Source: Paenibacillus sp. FSL R7-0337 (lineage in GTDB: Bacteria; Bacillota; Bacilli; Paenibacillales; Paenibacillaceae). Taken from it: DNA of 64,000 bases. Below the pieces are notes generated by a model that saw nothing but the letters and a program-made list of their open reading frames with translations, did not search any database and was not told the DNA's origin. The first letter of the stretch is position 1, and each line of letters starts with the position of its first letter. Shown here one piece after another: positions 61,812 to 64,000 of this stretch. The stretch lies in contig NZ_CP150218.1 of the NCBI RefSeq assembly GCF_037969875.1, positions 4,774,001-4,838,000 of the forward strand. The letters run 5' to 3'. The position numbers were made by a program, and so were the translations under genes.

Positions 61812-62717
61812 TCATTTTTCTGACTCGAGTGATGCAGTATCCATGCTATCAAAGAAATCGAGAAGAGCAACTGCTACCTTCTCGGGTGCCTCAAGTGCTG
61901 CATAGTGGCCGACGCCATCAAGAGAAACCGACTGGACTTCGCCCGACGCTACCTGGCTCATTGTTGCAAATGTAAACTCACCTCCTCCGGCTCCGATTGC
62001 TAGCACGGGCATACTCAATTTGTGGGCGGAGGCGAGAGCTGCAATGTCTTCGCCCTCCTGAAGCATAGACTGGTAGAGGCCAATCGCTCCTCGCCAACCG
62101 TTGGGACGGGAGTAGGTGCGTACGAACTCGTCGATGTCGGCTTCGGTGATTGCCCTTGGTGTCGCGCTCAAGGTTGGGAATATGAATTGTCCAAGGAACT
62201 CACGTTCGCGTCCGGAGAGCAGCATCTCGGGGATTTTCGGAGCAGCAAGAACGCCGATGTACCAGGTACCACCATGTGTGACATCGGCCAGCATTTCTAA
62301 GCCGAATCCAGGTAGGCCCATCTCAATCGCGGTGAAGCTGAGTACATCCTCCGGATGGGTAGCCGCGAGGCGGAGGATGGTTGCCCCGCTTATGTCTTGG
62401 CCTGTGAGGTGAACTGGGCCAACATTGAGTTCTTTGATAAGAAGATGCAAGTCTTCAGCAGAGGTCTTGCTGTCGTATTGACCAGGCGCATTGTCGGAGT
62501 CACCGAAACCGCGGAGGTCTACAGCAAAGACACGGTGATTGTCGGCTAAAAGTGGAATTAGTTTTCGAAAAGTCCACCAAGTCTCAGGAAAACCATGAAC
62601 CAGTAGGATTGGAGTGCCAGTAGTCCCTGCTGATACGTAGTGAAGCTTCGTTCCGTTAACTTCTGCGTAGTGATGGGAGATACCGGGCAGTGTAGCACCT
62701 GTTTTATTTATAGTCAT
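61812..62717 (-). CDS. Alpha/beta hydrolase, epoxide hydrolase-like
   Basis: The 301-residue protein has the alpha/beta hydrolase core: ILLVHGFPETWWTFRKLIP (HGFP oxyanion motif), VDLRGFGDSD, nucleophile elbow LTGQDISGATILRLA with Asp, and SLDGVGHYAALEAPEKVA with the catalytic His. An Asp nucleophile points to epoxide hydrolase or dehalogenase activity rather than an esterase. AAGGAGGATT precedes the ATG. It is divergent from a MarR gene with two palindromic operators between, so it is probably induced by a small aromatic or electrophile. Confidence 0.92.
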   Translation of the reverse strand: MTINKTGATLPGISHHYAEVNGTKLHYVSAGTTGTPILLVHGFPETWWTFRKLIPLLADNHRVFAVDLRGFGDSDNAPGQYDSKTSAEDLHLLIKELNVGPVHLTGQDISGATILRLAATHPEDVLSFTAIEMGLPGFGLEMLADVTHGGTWYIGVLAAPKIPEMLLSGREREFLGQFIFPTLSATPRAITEADIDEFVRTYSRPNGWRGAIGLYQSMLQEGEDIAALASAHKLSMPVLAIGAGGGEFTFATMSQVASGEVQSVSLDGVGHYAALEAPEKVAVALLDFFDSMDTASLESEK

Positions 62718-62743
62718 TCAAAAATCCTCCTTAAATACAATTA

Positions 62744-62786
62744 GACAACCACATTGTCCATTTGTATAATAGACAACGTGGTTGTC
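62744..62786. promoter_or_regulatory. Two MarR-type operators
   Basis: GACAACCACATTGTC (62744-62758) and the perfect dyad GACAAC-GTG-GTTGTC (62772-62786) lie 28 bp apart in the hydrolase promoter. TATAAT-like bases lie between them. Confidence 0.75.
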
Positions 62787-62921
62787 TTTGTCAAGTAGTA
62801 TCGTCATGAGTAACTGAACCACCAGCTTCAAAGTTTCTGCTTCTGGGAGTCCACGAAGGAACAAATCCGGTTTTAACAGACAGGAAAGAAATTGAGCGAA
62901 GCGATTTGGAGTATAGTACTT

Positions 62922-62950
62922 TTGACGGTCAGTGTTAGCTGTGTTAATAT
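62922..62950 (+). promoter_or_regulatory. Promoter of the MarR gene, probably leaderless mRNA
   Basis: TTGACG at 62922, a 17-bp spacer and TAATAT at 62945 place the transcription start within about 3 bases of the ATG at 62960. No ribosome site lies before the ATG. Confidence 0.55.
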
Positions 62951-62959
62951 AATATTACT

Positions 62960-63433
62960 ATGTCTAATTCAGGTGCTACACTAACAATGCTTTTAATTGG
63001 CGGCTATCGTTCACTGGTGGAGGCCGCGCAAACTGAGCTTGCTGCTCGCGGCTATGCGGATGTTCGCCCCGTTCACGACGTGGCAATTCGGGCCATTTCT
63101 TCAGGTGCCGACAGCGCTTCGGAGCTAGGCCGGCGCTTAATGGTCTCAAAACAAGCTGCTGCGAAAACCATTGACATACTTCAAAAGCGTGCTTACGTCG
63201 TTCGCGAAGTTGATCCACTTGACGCTCGACGCAAATGCCTTCGTGTCACCGCACGCGGGTTAGAAATGCTGCGAGAAGCTGAAGAGATCTTTGATGAGTT
63301 GCGTAATAAATGGGCTCAACAGATTGGAAGCGCCCAACTCGAGGAATTAGAGAAATACCTGGCGGAGTTGATTGGAAGTGATCCCAATCGCCTCGATAAC
63401 TCAGGGTGGCTTGCACGAGACTTAGGGGAGTAG
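62960..63433 (+). CDS. MarR-family transcriptional regulator
   Basis: The 157-residue protein has a winged helix: VHDVAIRAISSGADSASELG, RRLMVSKQAAAKTIDILQKR, AYVVREVDPLDARRKCLRVT. The dimer helices lie at both ends. It is probably the repressor of the divergent hydrolase, acting at the GACAAC..GTTGTC sites. The gene lacks a ribosome site and the promoter lies against the ATG, so it may be read from a leaderless message. It is GC-richer than the surrounding gap, as is its neighbour. Confidence 0.9.
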   Translation: MSNSGATLTMLLIGGYRSLVEAAQTELAARGYADVRPVHDVAIRAISSGADSASELGRRLMVSKQAAAKTIDILQKRAYVVREVDPLDARRKCLRVTARGLEMLREAEEIFDELRNKWAQQIGSAQLEELEKYLAELIGSDPNRLDNSGWLARDLGE

Positions 63434-63587
63434 CTCTAGCGTTTAAAACTTTTAATTCAGGACTTGGTTTGGATTGACAACACTTGTTTAGGAAAGTCGC
63501 TACAAAAAGCAGGGAATAGGGATGACTAGGGTTTGAGGGTTCGCTGGTATTCTTAGGAGTATCCAAAGCCTTTCAAATGACGATAAT

Positions 63588-63658
63588 GTACCTCGAAGGG
63601 GGCTTTTGCCGATTCACAGCAAAAGCCCCTTCCGCCGTTTCGGCAGAAGGGGCCAGTT
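63588..63658. repeat. 71-bp direct repeat, copy 2
   Basis: This matches the serine recombinase 3' end at 49661-49731. Translated on the minus strand it reads LAPSAETAEGAFAVNRQKPP, a slightly different recombinase C-terminus. No other part of a recombinase gene is present here. Confidence 0.85.
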
Positions 63659-63718
63659 AATTGTTTGAGTATTGGACGAAAATCCAAATTATTATAATTT
63701 ATAAGAGATTAGGTTTTC

Positions 63719-63758
63719 ATAGAAAAGGGCTATCCCATTAAGGATGGTCCTTTTCTAA
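63719..63758. terminator. Terminator
   Basis: TAGAAAAGGGCTATCC and GGATGGTCCTTTTCTA form a long hairpin with a 6-nt loop. Confidence 0.8.
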
Positions 63759-63759
63759 C

Positions 63760-63806
63760 TTGCCGCTTCAGACAGCGCGGTGAACCGTATCATAAGTAGG
63801 GCGAAA
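63760..63806 (+). repeat. Structured repeat motif, copy D (short form)
   Basis: TTGCCGCTTCAGACAGCGC followed by GGTGAACCGTATCATAAGTA matches the first part of copy C and then diverges. Confidence 0.65.
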
Positions 63807-63833
63807 ATAAATTTATAAAAATCAGAAGCCACT
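63807..63833. terminator. Short terminator
   Basis: AAAAATCAGAAG / CTTCTGATTTTT hairpin with a 3-nt loop. Confidence 0.75.
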
Positions 63834-64000
63834 TCTGATTTTTCACGGGGATTGGCCGAGGTGGACCACGAGCACATGTGCGGCTGCAGGCGACCCGACC
63901 CTCCTTCCTGTTATCTGGCCAGTCAGAATTCTGATTGGCTTTTTTTCTGTTCACACTAAGATTACGGTAACCGTGGGAATAGGGGCACGAAGGAATAGTG
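63834..64000. other. End of window: terminator and no gene
   Basis: A GC-rich stretch (63840-63905) leads into hairpin GCCAGTCAGAATTCTGATTGGC with TTTTTTT (about 63920-63948). It could be the end of a short RNA; nothing more can be said. Confidence 0.4.

Noticed and set aside
62810..62835. CACCAGC near 62.8 kb as attR
   Set aside because: Only seven bases match the tRNA end, which is expected by chance.

Overview
The window reads as a low-GC Gram-positive genome, most likely Paenibacillus or a close relative. The clues are strong AGGAGG-type ribosome sites with frequent TTG/GTG starts, a B12-riboswitch-controlled anaerobic ribonucleotide reductase, an ICEBs1-style control module, and a TraB/GumN protein carrying a copper-amine-oxidase N-terminal domain. 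The first 3.1 kb is core chromosome: a partial nrdD on the minus strand with an elaborate leader (paired NrdR-like boxes, cobalamin riboswitch, terminator), an MTH1187-type protein, a TIM-barrel sugar isomerase and a tRNA-Thr(CGU).

The tRNA is the apparent insertion site of a large integrative conjugative element (ICE). Its left end is int - immA - immR / cro-like - xis, with five ImmR-type operators and two LexA-like boxes. It is followed by small early genes, a Rha-type antirepressor, a RepO-like initiator with an iteron array inside its own gene, and an ArpU-like regulator (about 6-13.7 kb). From 13.7 to 27.7 kb the element is filled with cargo and broken mobile DNA: a TetR/nitroreductase pair, a resolvase, an orphan DNA methyltransferase, two ISL3 remnants, an IS66 element with an SDR passenger gene, an IS91-like remnant and RHS debris.

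From 27.7 to 42.7 kb lies one co-directional conjugation operon: a CpaE-like ATPase, a DUF457 membrane protein, small membrane proteins, a VirB6-like protein, a PrgI-like/P-loop fusion, VirB4, a bifunctional M23/lysozyme-like wall hydrolase split by an intact group II intron, and a full FtsK/SpoIIIE-type DNA pump. I found no relaxase gene.

From 42.7 kb to the end is accessory DNA assembled in pieces: ArsR/MFS efflux genes, an unknown 473-residue protein, a two-gene SIR2 operon that is a candidate new anti-phage system, a serine-recombinase/RadC mobile module, a MerR regulator, TraB/GumN, many fragments of unrelated genes (gap, ybjQ, an M13 peptidase, hsdR, a VOC gene), a CPBP protease and a MarR/alpha-beta hydrolase pair. 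A repeated, apparently structured motif recurs between these blocks at 43.1, 46.6, 61.6 and 63.8 kb. No copy of the tRNA 3' end was seen elsewhere, so the right end of the ICE probably lies beyond the window or has been lost.
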